A stretch of DNA of 64,000 nucleotides. It comes from G964291335 sp964291335 (lineage in GTDB: Bacteria; Chloroflexota; Dehalococcoidia; Lucifugimonadales; UBA3495). The position numbers were made by a program, and so were the translations under genes. Shown here in pieces: positions 1 to 7,892 of this stretch. The stretch's first letter is position 1, and every line of letters starts with the position of its first letter. The notes below the pieces were generated by a model, which saw only the letters and a list, made by a program, of their open reading frames with translations, was not told the origin of the DNA and made no database searches. The stretch lies in the NCBI GenBank assembly GCA_964291335.2, contig OZ219748.1, forward strand, positions 1,674,001 to 1,738,000. The letters are read 5' to 3'.

Positions 1-633
1 GCTGGTTTGACGGTAGCTGACCAGCAAGTCGCCCTCGGGGGTAACGTTCAGGGCGTTCTGGTGCGACCATTCCTTCCGGCCTTCCAGGGGGCAAATCAGG
101 TCTTCCGCCACCCGCAGGTACTCCCACGACCGCCATTCATAGACTACCTGACCATCGGGCGTAATTTCCCGAACCACATCGCCCCACATCTCTTCCGGGT
201 CATCCGCGGCGACGTAGCCGCCCTGTACCTGGGCCGATAGAGCGGCGGGCACCGGGGCCCACAGCAGAACCAGAGTATTCCCGTTGGGCAGCCGCTCAAA
301 GTCATGGTGCAGGTACATATCATCCGGCTGGTAGCGCCACACCACGCTGCCGTCCCAATCTATTTCAATCAACGACAAAGAGCGTCCGCCCAATTCAGGG
401 CCCTCGCAGCCGCCCCGGGCGGCGCGGCTGCGGAAAAGGAGGTTGCCGTTGGTCAGCAGGCAACCGTACACGATTTCCTCCGGGTGCTGCCAGCGATGGC
501 AAACCCGGCCTTCCATATCAATCAGGTTGGCGCAGCTGCCGCCCCGGTTGTTGGCCACCAGGGTATAGCCCCGGCAGCTTTGATTGGGGTTGTAGTAAAT
601 CAGTCCGTTTTTGTGGTGTCTGGACCAGCCCAT
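1..633 (-). CDS. Arylsulfotransferase (ASST)-like protein, 3' part outside window
   Basis: The frame opens at ATG 633, seven bases after a strong AAGGAGG ribosome site, and runs off the left edge without a stop, so 211 N-terminal residues are visible. The residues TNGNLLF and HHDFERLPNGNTLVL resemble the beta-propeller blades of bacterial arylsulfotransferase-family proteins, where NG-N turns recur in each blade. The family transfers sulfuryl groups between phenolic compounds, or is used as a scaffold of unknown function in many environmental Chloroflexota. No signal peptide is visible at the start (GWSRHHKNG). The catalytic histidine cannot be judged because the C-terminal part is missing. 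It lies downstream of, and on the same strand as, the EamA exporter, 66 bases away. Confidence 0.6.
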   Translation of the reverse strand, partial: MGWSRHHKNGLIYYNPNQSCRGYTLVANNRGGSCANLIDMEGRVCHRWQHPEEIVYGCLLTNGNLLFRSRAARGGCEGPELGGRSLSLIEIDWDGSVVWRYQPDDMYLHHDFERLPNGNTLVLLWAPVPAALSAQVQGGYVAADDPEEMWGDVVREITPDGQVVYEWRSWEYLRVAEDLICPLEGRKEWSHQNALNVTPEGDLLVSYRQTS

Positions 634-699
634 AATCGCCTCCTTGCGCTGAATGCGAGACCGGTTTGCCGGGGATTGTGAAACAGCCGCCCGGAACTG

Positions 700-1608
700 T
701 CAAACCTCGAACAGGCTCAGCGCGCCTACCCCGGCGACAATCATGGCAATAGCGATGAATTTCACGGCCAGGGCCGAGCGGGTAACGGTCTCATCCAGCA
801 ACCGCCGGGGCCCCAGGCTAATCAGGGTAGCCAGAATGAACACGAACATGGGTGTGGTGGACAGGAAGGCGGATACCAGGGATACCGGCCCCAGGTAGGT
901 AGCATACAGCGACCCGGCCAGGAACAGCAGGGGGAGTGCCCCTTCGCCAATCAACAGCAAGGCTACCGTAGTTCGGCTGCCCAGGGCCTGCAACAACTCG
1001 CCCCAGACCCGGGGGCGTCCGAAGGGCAGGAAGGCCAGCATGGTGCCGGTCTGCTGGTAGATGAAGACGGTAGCGAAGGAACTTTCAACCAGCGCCACCT
1101 TGGCGGCAAAGTAACCGGCGCCCAGGCACAGCCCCGCCGTCATCAAGGCCCAGAAGCCGACCGATGGGCGGAACGCCGCCCGGCCGGGGGGCCAGGCCGG
1201 CAGGGATACCAGGATGACGCCCAGCACCACCAGAAGAATGGCCGACCATTGAACGGTTAGCAGCCGCTCGCCCAGGATTAAAGCGGCCAGCAAAGCCACG
1301 AAGATGGGGTGTATCTGGGAGATGGCAATAGCCCTGGAGGCTTCGCCGGCTTTCAGGCCCACGAACACCAGGGCATACCCGGCCCCCAGGCTCAGGCCGG
1401 AACCCAGCGCAATCAGCGCAACGAGCCAGGAGGCGTCCCGGGGCGCGCCGTTAAGAGCCAGGGCGCACACCACATATACCGCCAGGGTCAGGGCAACCCA
1501 TAAATAAAGAGTGGACAAGCTGGGCAGATGGTAATCCAAAAGCCGCTTGTCAGCCAGGCTAATCACAGCCAGCAGGCCGGCGCAGGTCAGAGAAAGGAAA
1601 ATCCACAT
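700..1608 (-). CDS. EamA/DMT-family transporter
   Basis: 302 residues made almost entirely of hydrophobic segments. I count about ten membrane spans arranged as two repeats of five, the layout of the drug/metabolite transporter (EamA) superfamily. The end of the first repeat contains the typical HPIFVALLAALILGERL segment, in which a conserved glutamate follows a span, and the second repeat has the related STTPMFVFILATLISLG. The substrate cannot be told from sequence; family members export amino acids, purines or other metabolites across the inner membrane. The start ATG has no clear ribosome site, so the N terminus could be slightly shorter. It may be co-transcribed with the arylsulfotransferase-like gene that follows. 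Confidence 0.8.
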   Translation of the reverse strand: MWIFLSLTCAGLLAVISLADKRLLDYHLPSLSTLYLWVALTLAVYVVCALALNGAPRDASWLVALIALGSGLSLGAGYALVFVGLKAGEASRAIAISQIHPIFVALLAALILGERLLTVQWSAILLVVLGVILVSLPAWPPGRAAFRPSVGFWALMTAGLCLGAGYFAAKVALVESSFATVFIYQQTGTMLAFLPFGRPRVWGELLQALGSRTTVALLLIGEGALPLLFLAGSLYATYLGPVSLVSAFLSTTPMFVFILATLISLGPRRLLDETVTRSALAVKFIAIAMIVAGVGALSLFEV

Positions 1609-1801
1609 GGTTGGTTCGGGCGCTTTCCTGAAGGGGCCATTCCCGGCAGAACGCCGCCGCGGTCAACGCAGGAAGAGCGGGCTGAATGTATTCCTGACGC
1701 GGCAGGGGGTTCGATGGCCGCAGCGGCGCAGCGTTGGCGCGCCAGTCGCTGCGCCCGGCCAGTTGCTTAAAGACGGCGGAATGCGTCCCGGCGGCGCAAT
1801 C

Positions 1802-2317
1802 CTATTCGGGGAAACCGATAGCCTTGCCCAGGTCATAGGATACGCGGAGTTCCCGGCCGGCTAACCGAAGCCGGTAGTCGCCGATGTGGTGGTTGCGAAT
1901 AACCTCGATGGTGGACATATCGACCATGATGAAAGACCAGTAACGCTTCCCGGCGCCGTCATCGCGCCCCAGGTACTGCATGGCAGCCACGTAGCCGCAA
2001 TGGAAGGGGGCGACCAGGTCAGCGGTGGCCTGGCGGGTCAGCCGATCGTTGCTGTTAGGGTAGCCCTTATGGCGCCAAAGCTCAACCTTCTTCAGCAGGG
2101 CAAAGTAATTATGGGCCATGTTGTCTTCCTGTGTCTGACCCATGGCGACCGGCGCCACGCAGTTCGGTTCCTCCGCTGCATGGTCAGCGGCCACGGCAGT
2201 GGGCAGCTGCGGCCCCCGGAAAAGGGCGAACCCGACCAGCGCTGCCGCGAAGGCTCCCAGGAATATTCCCAGTATCAGGGGGTGTGCAGACCGGTTTGCC
2301 AGTCCTGGTTTAAGCAT
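1802..2317 (-). CDS. Hypothetical membrane-anchored or secreted protein
   Basis: About 171 residues. I chose ATG 2317 because GGAGG lies six bases upstream; an in-frame ATG at 2335 has no such site. Near the N terminus LILGIFLGAFAAALVGFALF forms one membrane segment or an uncleaved signal, followed by a Pro/Ala-rich stretch and then a soluble domain of about 110 residues. The soluble part contains two cysteines (EPNCVAPV and FHCGYVA) that could form a disulfide outside the cell. I do not recognise the family. The neighbours, an EamA transporter and plsY, do not suggest a role. Confidence 0.6.
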   Translation of the reverse strand: MLKPGLANRSAHPLILGIFLGAFAAALVGFALFRGPQLPTAVAADHAAEEPNCVAPVAMGQTQEDNMAHNYFALLKKVELWRHKGYPNSNDRLTRQATADLVAPFHCGYVAAMQYLGRDDGAGKRYWSFIMVDMSTIEVIRNHHIGDYRLRLAGRELRVSYDLGKAIGFPE

Positions 2318-2510
2318 GGATCGCCTCCGGCGCATAAAGTTGATGAGAACCGGGCAATGGGACAGCCTAAGGTTAAAAGTCTAACAGCTTATAATTGATT
2401 TTGGGTATTAGGCCGGCTGCAATGCCGGGCCGCGGCGAAGGCCGGGATCCCGGGCTGGCGGAACCGACCGGAGCGGCCAGGGCCTTTCCGCCGGTTGGCA
2501 GCAGCCTTAA

Positions 2511-3170
2511 TCAGCCTCTTGACCGGGGCCGGCGCTGCCAGTGAACCAACGCTACCAGAACGGGAGTTGCCGCTGCGTAGGGCGCCCAGTGCCAGGCGTA
2601 GCCGTAAAGCCCCAGGCCGCCCAGGAGGGCGGTACATGTTACCGCTCCGGTGAAGAAGGCGGCCAAACCCCAGGTGGCGCTGCGGGTCAGGCACAACAGA
2701 ACGGCGGCCGGCGCCGCCGCAATCAGGGCGGCCAGGGGGATGATGGCGAAAAGAACGCCTACGGCGGACGCTGCGCCCCGTCCGCCGGTTCCCGGCAGGT
2801 ATAGCGGCCAGCTATGCCCGGAGACCACCGCCAGGCCAGCCAGCAGCATAACCAGTTGGCGGTAATCCGGGCCGACGGCGGGTGCCGGCGGGAATGCCGG
2901 GGCCGCTGCCGTGGTTAGCGCCCCGGCCAGCAAGACGACCAGCAAGCCCTTGCCTATGTCCATGGAGGCAACCAGAATACCGGCCTTCAGCCCGGCTGCC
3001 CGGGCCGCGTTTTCCGCCCCAGCGTTGCCGTCGCCCAGCAGACGGATGTCTTGCCCCCGCAGCCGCCGGACTACCCAGTAGGCTGGCAAAAGGCTGCCGA
3101 CCAGGTAGGCGAAGGCCGCCAGGCCAACGGCCAGCAGCAGGGCATTCCATGCGGAATCGGGTACAATCAC
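2511..3170 (-). CDS. plsY: Glycerol-3-phosphate acyltransferase PlsY-like
   Basis: 219 residues with about five to six membrane spans. Signature motifs of the acyl-phosphate-dependent acyltransferase PlsY are recognisable: the first near residues 25-60 (GSLLPAYWV, then DIRLLGDGNAGAENAAR, compare GSGNxGATNxxR) and the second as GHSWPLYLPGTGGRG (compare GHxFPxFLxFKGGKG). PlsY moves an acyl group from acyl-phosphate to sn-glycerol-3-phosphate, the first step of phospholipid synthesis. Several canonical positions differ (GDGNAGAEN for GSGNIGATN, and GGRG for GGKG), so this may be a divergent paralogue. The start is GTG with no evident ribosome site. The gene lies directly after the aminotransferase on the same strand. 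Confidence 0.75.
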   Translation of the reverse strand: MIVPDSAWNALLLAVGLAAFAYLVGSLLPAYWVVRRLRGQDIRLLGDGNAGAENAARAAGLKAGILVASMDIGKGLLVVLLAGALTTAAAPAFPPAPAVGPDYRQLVMLLAGLAVVSGHSWPLYLPGTGGRGAASAVGVLFAIIPLAALIAAAPAAVLLCLTRSATWGLAAFFTGAVTCTALLGGLGLYGYAWHWAPYAAATPVLVALVHWQRRPRSRG

Positions 3171-3223
3171 CGGCGTACCGGCCCGGCGTCAGCGGCCCGT
3201 AGAGGTCGGCCAGCGCCGGGAGA

Positions 3224-4186
3224 TTAAACGGTTACCAGGCGCGGCGAGGCCGGGGTGCACCAGTGGCGATACCTGGGGTTGCGGCCAACCACAATGTCGA
3301 AGTACAGCTTTTGCAGTTTCCGGGAAATTGGCCCGGCATTGCCATCGGCAATCGGGCGGTTATCCAGCTGCACCACCGGGGTCAGGTGGGCCGCTGTGCC
3401 GGTAAGGAAAACCTCATCGGCCAGGTAAAGCTCGCTGCGGTCGATACTGCGCTCTTGCAGCTCAAGCCCCAACTCGCTCCGGGCCAACTGAATCACCGTG
3501 TCCCGGGTAATGCCGGGCAGCACGTTATCCTCCAGCGCGGGCGTTATCAGGCGGCCGTCCACCACCATAAACAGGTTTTCTCCGGAACCTTCGCAGACGT
3601 GCCCGTCCTGGTTCAGAATGATAGCCTCGTCGAAACCGGCCAGGGTTGCCTCGGTTTTGGCCAGAATGCTGTTGACGTAGATGCCGCAAATCTTCAGACG
3701 GGCCGGAATCATCGCGTCGTCCACCCGCCGCCAGGAAGTGGTACAGCAGCGCAGCAAATCGGAACCCAGGTAATTGCCAAAGGGCACGGTTATCAAGGTA
3801 AAGTCGCTGGTCAGGTCTTGCAGCTTCAGGTTGGCTACCAGTTCAGCGCTTTTATACATCAGGGGGCGAATGTAAATATCCTGCCGGTGGGAATTGCGCT
3901 CCACCAGTTCGACGGTAATGTCGCACAGGTCTTCCACCGAGTAGGGAATGTCCAGCAGCAGCAGACGCGCGCCCCGCAGCAAACGCTCGTAATGCTCCCG
4001 AAGCCGAAAAATGTTGACTACCCCCTGCTCTTCATTCCAGTTGCCCCGAATGCCCTCAAAGACGCCGGTGCCATAGTGCAGGGCGTGGGTCATAACGCTG
4101 ACTTTGGCCTGGCTGACCGGGACGTAATCCCCCTGGAAGAAGGCCAAAAGTTCGCCGGCTTCGCTGCTGGTCTGACCTGTACTCAC
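3224..4186 (-). CDS. ilvE: Branched-chain amino acid aminotransferase (class IV, PLP)
   Basis: About 320 residues from GTG 4186. The open frame continues upstream to 4270, but GTG 4186 follows a G-rich site and places the usual AFFxGxxVP block near residue 15, as in the family. PLP-binding lysine is predicted at residue 165 (ARLKICGIYVNS, compare KAGGNYLSS of IlvE), and the cofactor/substrate motif EGSGENLF follows near residue 208. The enzyme exchanges the amino group between glutamate and the 2-oxo acids of Val, Leu and Ile in the cytosol. D-amino-acid transaminase and aminodeoxychorismate lyase share the fold, but the length and the N-terminal HYGTGVFEGIR block favour IlvE. Confidence 0.88.
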   Translation of the reverse strand: MSTGQTSSEAGELLAFFQGDYVPVSQAKVSVMTHALHYGTGVFEGIRGNWNEEQGVVNIFRLREHYERLLRGARLLLLDIPYSVEDLCDITVELVERNSHRQDIYIRPLMYKSAELVANLKLQDLTSDFTLITVPFGNYLGSDLLRCCTTSWRRVDDAMIPARLKICGIYVNSILAKTEATLAGFDEAIILNQDGHVCEGSGENLFMVVDGRLITPALEDNVLPGITRDTVIQLARSELGLELQERSIDRSELYLADEVFLTGTAAHLTPVVQLDNRPIADGNAGPISRKLQKLYFDIVVGRNPRYRHWCTPASPRLVTV

Positions 4187-4312
4187 GACATACCCCCATT
4201 GGCAGGCTGGATAAACATAAGCGAAATTATAAGCAGGTTTGCCGGTTCCGACAAGCATAACCCGGCCCACAGCGGGGCCCCGGCCTGGTATCAGCCGGCT
4301 GGCCGGCGGAGG

Positions 4313-5668
4313 CTAAACCAGGCCCAGCCGCTCCCGATAGTCCGGGTCATAGCCGGCCAGCAGGCCCATTTTCAGGGCGCGCCGTGGTTCCATCTGCGGG
4401 GAGGCCTCCCCGCTGGTGGGCGCAGCGGCGATGATGGCGTCCTGAACCAGCTCCGCATAGGCGGCGGCGTCCAGCGCCAGCAATTCCCGCAGCAGCAGTT
4501 CGTTGTCCTGACCGAAGGTTGGCCCCGGCCCGCGTATGGACAGAGGAGTGTTGGAGTATTTATAGGGCCGGCCCATCAGGTAGCGGGGCCCCACCTGCCG
4601 CTCTTCGGGGAAAGCTACCCGTTCCAGGAACCCCCGGCTTTGGTAATGCGGGTCGAAATGCACGTCCCGGCCGGTAAGCACTGGCCCGGCAGGAATGCCC
4701 GCATTCTGGAGCTGGTGCATCAGGTCATATTTGTCTCCGGCAGCCGTCCAGCCGGCCAGGATTTCATCCAGCCGGTCGTGGTTGCGGCGGCGGGCGTCGG
4801 CGTCGGCGAAATCGGCGGCGTGGGCCAAATCCTCCCGGCCCATCAGTCGGCACAGGGCCTGCCATTCCGCATCGCTGCCCACCGACAGGGTAATCCACTG
4901 GTCCGGGCCGGCCGCCGGGTAGCAGCCCTGGGGGGCGCGGGTGGGGTGGCGGTTGCCGATGCGTCTGCCTTCCCGCCCGTTGACGGTGGCGTCCAGCAGG
5001 TACTCGGAGAGGAACATAACCCCGGCCTGGTACATGGCGAGGTCAATCCACTGGCCCTTGCCGGTGCGGTGGCGGTAGCGCAGGGCGGCGCCCAGGGCGA
5101 AAATGGCGCTCCAGGTAGAGAGAAAGTCCACGAAAGAAGCCCCTGCCTTGGCCGGTTCCCCGTCCGGGTAGCCGGTAACCCAGCAATGGCCGTGGGTGCC
5201 TTCCTGGGTAGTGGCCTGGGCCGGGTAGCCGGAGTAGGGGCCATCGCCGTGGCCGTAGCCGGTGTTGGATACCAGGATGATGTCGGGTTTCAGCTTCCGC
5301 AGGTTGGGGTAATCCAGGTTCCAGCGCTGCATCACCCGGGGAGTAAAGTTCTCCATCACCACGTCGCTGACCATTACCAGTTGGCGGAACAGGTCCCGGG
5401 CACGCGCATCGGACAAGTCCAGAACCAGGGAGCGCTTGCCCCGGTTCAGCAGGTTGTAGGTGGAGGGACGGTTCCACCAGTCCTCGCCGGGCTCATTCTC
5501 CGGGAAGGAGCCGGCGTAGCCGCCGGTGCGGGTGATGTCGGGGCGGCCCGGCCCCTCAATCTTGATAACTTCGGCGCCCAGGTCGGCCAGGTGGCCGCCG
5601 GCATAGGGCAGGGCAAAAACGTAAGTGGAATCCAGAATGCGGATGCCTTCCAGGGGCAGCCTGGGCAT
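4313..5668 (-). CDS. CaiB/BaiF-family (class III) CoA-transferase
   Basis: 451 residues, somewhat longer than the usual 380-420. The N terminus has the family fold start (GIRILDSTYVFALPYAGGHLADLGAEVIKIE), and the catalytic aspartate that forms the acyl-CoA anhydride is predicted at residue 181 in GASFVDFLSTWSAIFALGAAL. These enzymes move CoA between organic acids in the cytosol; the substrate here is unknown. AGGAG lies in front of ATG 5668. The first 64 codons, the ribosome site and a few leader bases (5476-5686) are repeated at 6611-6821, on the other side of an inserted nuclease-like gene. That arrangement leaves this copy intact. Confidence 0.88.
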   Translation of the reverse strand: MPRLPLEGIRILDSTYVFALPYAGGHLADLGAEVIKIEGPGRPDITRTGGYAGSFPENEPGEDWWNRPSTYNLLNRGKRSLVLDLSDARARDLFRQLVMVSDVVMENFTPRVMQRWNLDYPNLRKLKPDIILVSNTGYGHGDGPYSGYPAQATTQEGTHGHCWVTGYPDGEPAKAGASFVDFLSTWSAIFALGAALRYRHRTGKGQWIDLAMYQAGVMFLSEYLLDATVNGREGRRIGNRHPTRAPQGCYPAAGPDQWITLSVGSDAEWQALCRLMGREDLAHAADFADADARRRNHDRLDEILAGWTAAGDKYDLMHQLQNAGIPAGPVLTGRDVHFDPHYQSRGFLERVAFPEERQVGPRYLMGRPYKYSNTPLSIRGPGPTFGQDNELLLRELLALDAAAYAELVQDAIIAAAPTSGEASPQMEPRRALKMGLLAGYDPDYRERLGLV

Positions 5669-5686
5669 AACGGTAGTTCTCCTGTT
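5476..5686. repeat. 211-bp direct repeat, copy 1 (5' end of CaiB gene)
   Basis: Read base by base, 5476-5686 matches 6611-6821 at a constant offset of 1135, with only two differences that I can see (5568/6703 and 5624/6759). It covers the first 64 codons of the CoA-transferase plus its ribosome site. The match stops abruptly at both ends. The 924 bases between the copies hold one unrelated gene with lower GC. Confidence 0.93.
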
Positions 5687-6561
5687 TATTTAGTGGGATA
5701 TGCGTCATACGCCATGCCGATAAGTCTGCCAATGGTGTCACACTGTTCTGGGTCTTCCAAATCAGACTGTCTAACCTTGATGCGATAGTATCCCCATCGC
5801 TTTTCGTAGTTGAGAAGGTTGAGGTTGCTCTCGCTGAGCCATGAAGACAACTCGTCATCTTGTGCAATGCGAAAATTCACGATTAAGTGCGTTTTACGCG
5901 GCACAAAAGTGACGAAGTTCTGCGCCGCACTGCCCGGCATGGCAAGGCCAATGTAGTGCTTGTTGAACTTCGGCATTATTCCCTGAACTACGTTCTGTAT
6001 CATCTCGACCAGCCGGTCAACCAGCGATAGAATCGTGATTGATGACTTACGACCCCAAGAAGCCCGATCGAAGACCTCGCCTTCATCCTCTTCGTCAGTT
6101 CCCAAGGGCATCACATCGAGAACCCTGGTAGCTATCAAAGTAAACGTACCGTTCACTTCAACACCTTTCAACTGTATGGCGATCAATGGAATAGATCCGT
6201 TGAATAGGGAAATTACATTGAGGAACCGGCTGGTTATATCCTCAGCAACTATTACTGCGGTATGCTCGTACTGGGGATAGCGGCGTCGTTCTATGTCCCA
6301 GTACTCGATAGTCCGTACCAAGTGGGTTTCGTCCGTAGCCCCGAGTTGAATTTCTACTTCGTACCTGGCAAGACTCTCCGGATCTCGTAATAGCAAATCA
6401 AGTCGCCCGCCGCTTGGCTGCCTACGCTCGGAGTCGATAGTCTGCAAGTCACCCAATCCGAGCAACGAAGGGTCATCCTTAAATCGTTGATGTAACCAAT
6501 ACTCGTCGAAGTTCGAGTGGCCCTTTAGGGATATGTACTTTGGTGATACCAAATCAGGCAT
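5686..6561 (-). CDS. PD-(D/E)XK-like nuclease candidate in an inserted segment
   Basis: 291 residues behind a perfect AGGAGGT site. Residues 52-75 read GRLDLLLRDP, a gap, then YEVEIQLG: an acidic residue (D55) followed by ExE (E68, E70) on a predicted beta strand. This is the layout of PD-(D/E)XK nucleases, with the final Lys replaced by Glu, as in BamHI-type sites. I do not recognise a named family. The gene has visibly lower GC and different codon use from its neighbours, and it sits exactly between two 211-bp copies of the CaiB 5' end, so it looks recently acquired. It could act in DNA cleavage, in defence, or in its own spread; nothing in the sequence decides among these. Confidence 0.6.
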   Translation of the reverse strand: MPDLVSPKYISLKGHSNFDEYWLHQRFKDDPSLLGLGDLQTIDSERRQPSGGRLDLLLRDPESLARYEVEIQLGATDETHLVRTIEYWDIERRRYPQYEHTAVIVAEDITSRFLNVISLFNGSIPLIAIQLKGVEVNGTFTLIATRVLDVMPLGTDEEDEGEVFDRASWGRKSSITILSLVDRLVEMIQNVVQGIMPKFNKHYIGLAMPGSAAQNFVTFVPRKTHLIVNFRIAQDDELSSWLSESNLNLLNYEKRWGYYRIKVRQSDLEDPEQCDTIGRLIGMAYDAYPTK

Positions 6562-6587
6562 TGAAATACCTCCTTTTCACATTTGAG

Positions 6588-6803
6588 CTAGCGGGCACGC
6601 TGTATCTGCAACCAGTCCTCGCCGGGCTCATTCTCCGGGAAGGAGCCGGCGTAGCCGCCGGTGCGGGTGATGTCGGGGCGGCCCGGCCCCTCAATCTTGA
6701 TAACCTCGGCGCCCAGGTCGGCCAGGTGGCCGCCGGCATAGGGCAGGGCAAAAACGTAGGTGGAATCCAGAATGCGGATGCCTTCCAGGGGCAGCCTGGG
6801 CAT
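6588..6803 (-). pseudogene. Truncated duplicate of the CaiB N terminus
   Basis: Starting at ATG 6803 the frame repeats the first 64 residues of the CoA-transferase at 4313-5668 and then reads eight unrelated residues (LQIQRAR after GEDW) before a stop. It keeps the start codon and ribosome site but lacks the catalytic aspartate and most of the fold, so it cannot be an active CoA-transferase. It is the remnant left on the upstream side of the insertion that brought in the nuclease-like gene. Transcription from the original promoter may still pass through it into both downstream genes. Confidence 0.85.
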
Positions 6804-6821
6804 AACGGTAGTTCTCCTGTT
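6611..6821. repeat. 211-bp direct repeat, copy 2
   Basis: Second copy of the sequence at 5476-5686, differing at about two positions. It begins right after the inserted 924 bases and ends 17 bases before the nucleotidyltransferase-HEPN gene stop at 6838. Because this copy still adjoins the upstream neighbour, it probably represents the original 5' end of the locus, and copy 1 the duplicated end. Confidence 0.93.
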
Positions 6822-6837
6822 CCTGCCGGGTCGGCGA

Positions 6838-7767
6838 TTAAGGTTCGGCCCGGCGGCGTTCCCAGGGGCGCAGACCGTCGGGGTAAACGTCCTGCTCGGT
6901 AACGCCGCTCAAGCGGTAAATACGTTCCAGCAGCGCCGCCGCAAAGGGCCGTATCAGGTGATACAGTTCCAGCTTTTCCGCCCGGGACATATACCCGTCC
7001 GGCTCCCGGTAGCGGTAAATCGCTGCGTACATCGTCAACCAGTCCTGGGTGCCGGCCGGCCGCTCCGGGTTGGGACAGTCCACATAGGAGAACAAATCGT
7101 GCCCGGCCTGCCGCAGGTCGGCGGCCTCCGGGTTGCCCGATTCCAGCCGGAGAACGCCCTCCCAGCAGTCCTTCAGGTTATGGGTATAGGTAACCGCCTC
7201 ATTGTAGGCGGACAGGACGCCTTTCAGGGCGTTTTCCACCGCCTGCTGCGCCGCAAAGCCCATCAACTGCTGATCCCAGTGGTCGGACTCGACCAACTCG
7301 GTATAGTTCTGCAGCCAGGATTCGGCGCAGCGGATGCGGCGGGCCGTTTCCGGCCAGTGGTCGGGGTAGCCATCCTCGCCGCCGCTGCGGCATTCCAGTT
7401 CATCTCCGCTCATAACTACCCCGTAGGTATCCGCCTGCCCGGCGATATGCTGCCGGGCCCGGCGGCAGCGCTCAAACTCCCTGCGGGACATGCCGATAAC
7501 GTCAAAGGAGAGGTCAATCCCGCTGCGCTTCAAATAGTCGGCTACCGCCCCGTAAGCGGCGGACTCGGCGGCTCGCCGGTTCTCCTCCTCGGCAATCACC
7601 AGCAGGTCTATATCCGAATGTTCCCGCCAGTCGCCCCGGGCCCGGGAGCCGAACAGGATTACCACCGCCGGGCTGGCCGCGGTCTGGGCGGCCCGGGCCG
7701 CGGCCAGCCCCAGGGCGTCCGGCGCCCCTTTCCGGTAAGGGTTTTCAACCCGGGCCGGCATGACCAT
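6838..7767 (-). CDS. MNT nucleotidyltransferase-HEPN domain fusion protein
   Basis: 309 residues. The N-terminal half carries the minimal nucleotidyltransferase signature GSRARGDWREHSDIDLLV: the GS pair at 40-41 and metal-binding aspartates at 52 and 54. The C-terminal half (about 150-290) resembles a HEPN domain, with QQAVENALKGVLSAY and a following YTHNLKDC. Separate MNT and HEPN genes form toxin-antitoxin pairs in which the MNT protein adenylylates the HEPN RNase. Here both are in one chain. I do not see the compact RX4-6H RNase motif, so this may instead be a substrate-binding HEPN of the antibiotic-nucleotidyltransferase type. GAGG precedes ATG 7767. Confidence 0.75.
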   Translation of the reverse strand: MVMPARVENPYRKGAPDALGLAAARAAQTAASPAVVILFGSRARGDWREHSDIDLLVIAEEENRRAAESAAYGAVADYLKRSGIDLSFDVIGMSRREFERCRRARQHIAGQADTYGVVMSGDELECRSGGEDGYPDHWPETARRIRCAESWLQNYTELVESDHWDQQLMGFAAQQAVENALKGVLSAYNEAVTYTHNLKDCWEGVLRLESGNPEAADLRQAGHDLFSYVDCPNPERPAGTQDWLTMYAAIYRYREPDGYMSRAEKLELYHLIRPFAAALLERIYRLSGVTEQDVYPDGLRPWERRRAEP

Positions 7768-7892
7768 TCAACCTCGCCTTGATTAAACAAGGATGACCAG
7801 AGTATTTTAAGCCATTTCAGGGAGCAACGCTTCCGGGCCGGAAAGCCCCATTTCCCGCTTTCCCGATGGAGCGGGGCGGCAGCAGGGATTAC

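Noticed and set aside
3263..5788. Open frame of 841 codons on the plus strand
   Set aside because: It is antisense to the aminotransferase and CaiB genes, has no recognisable domain or ribosome site, and is a product of high GC.
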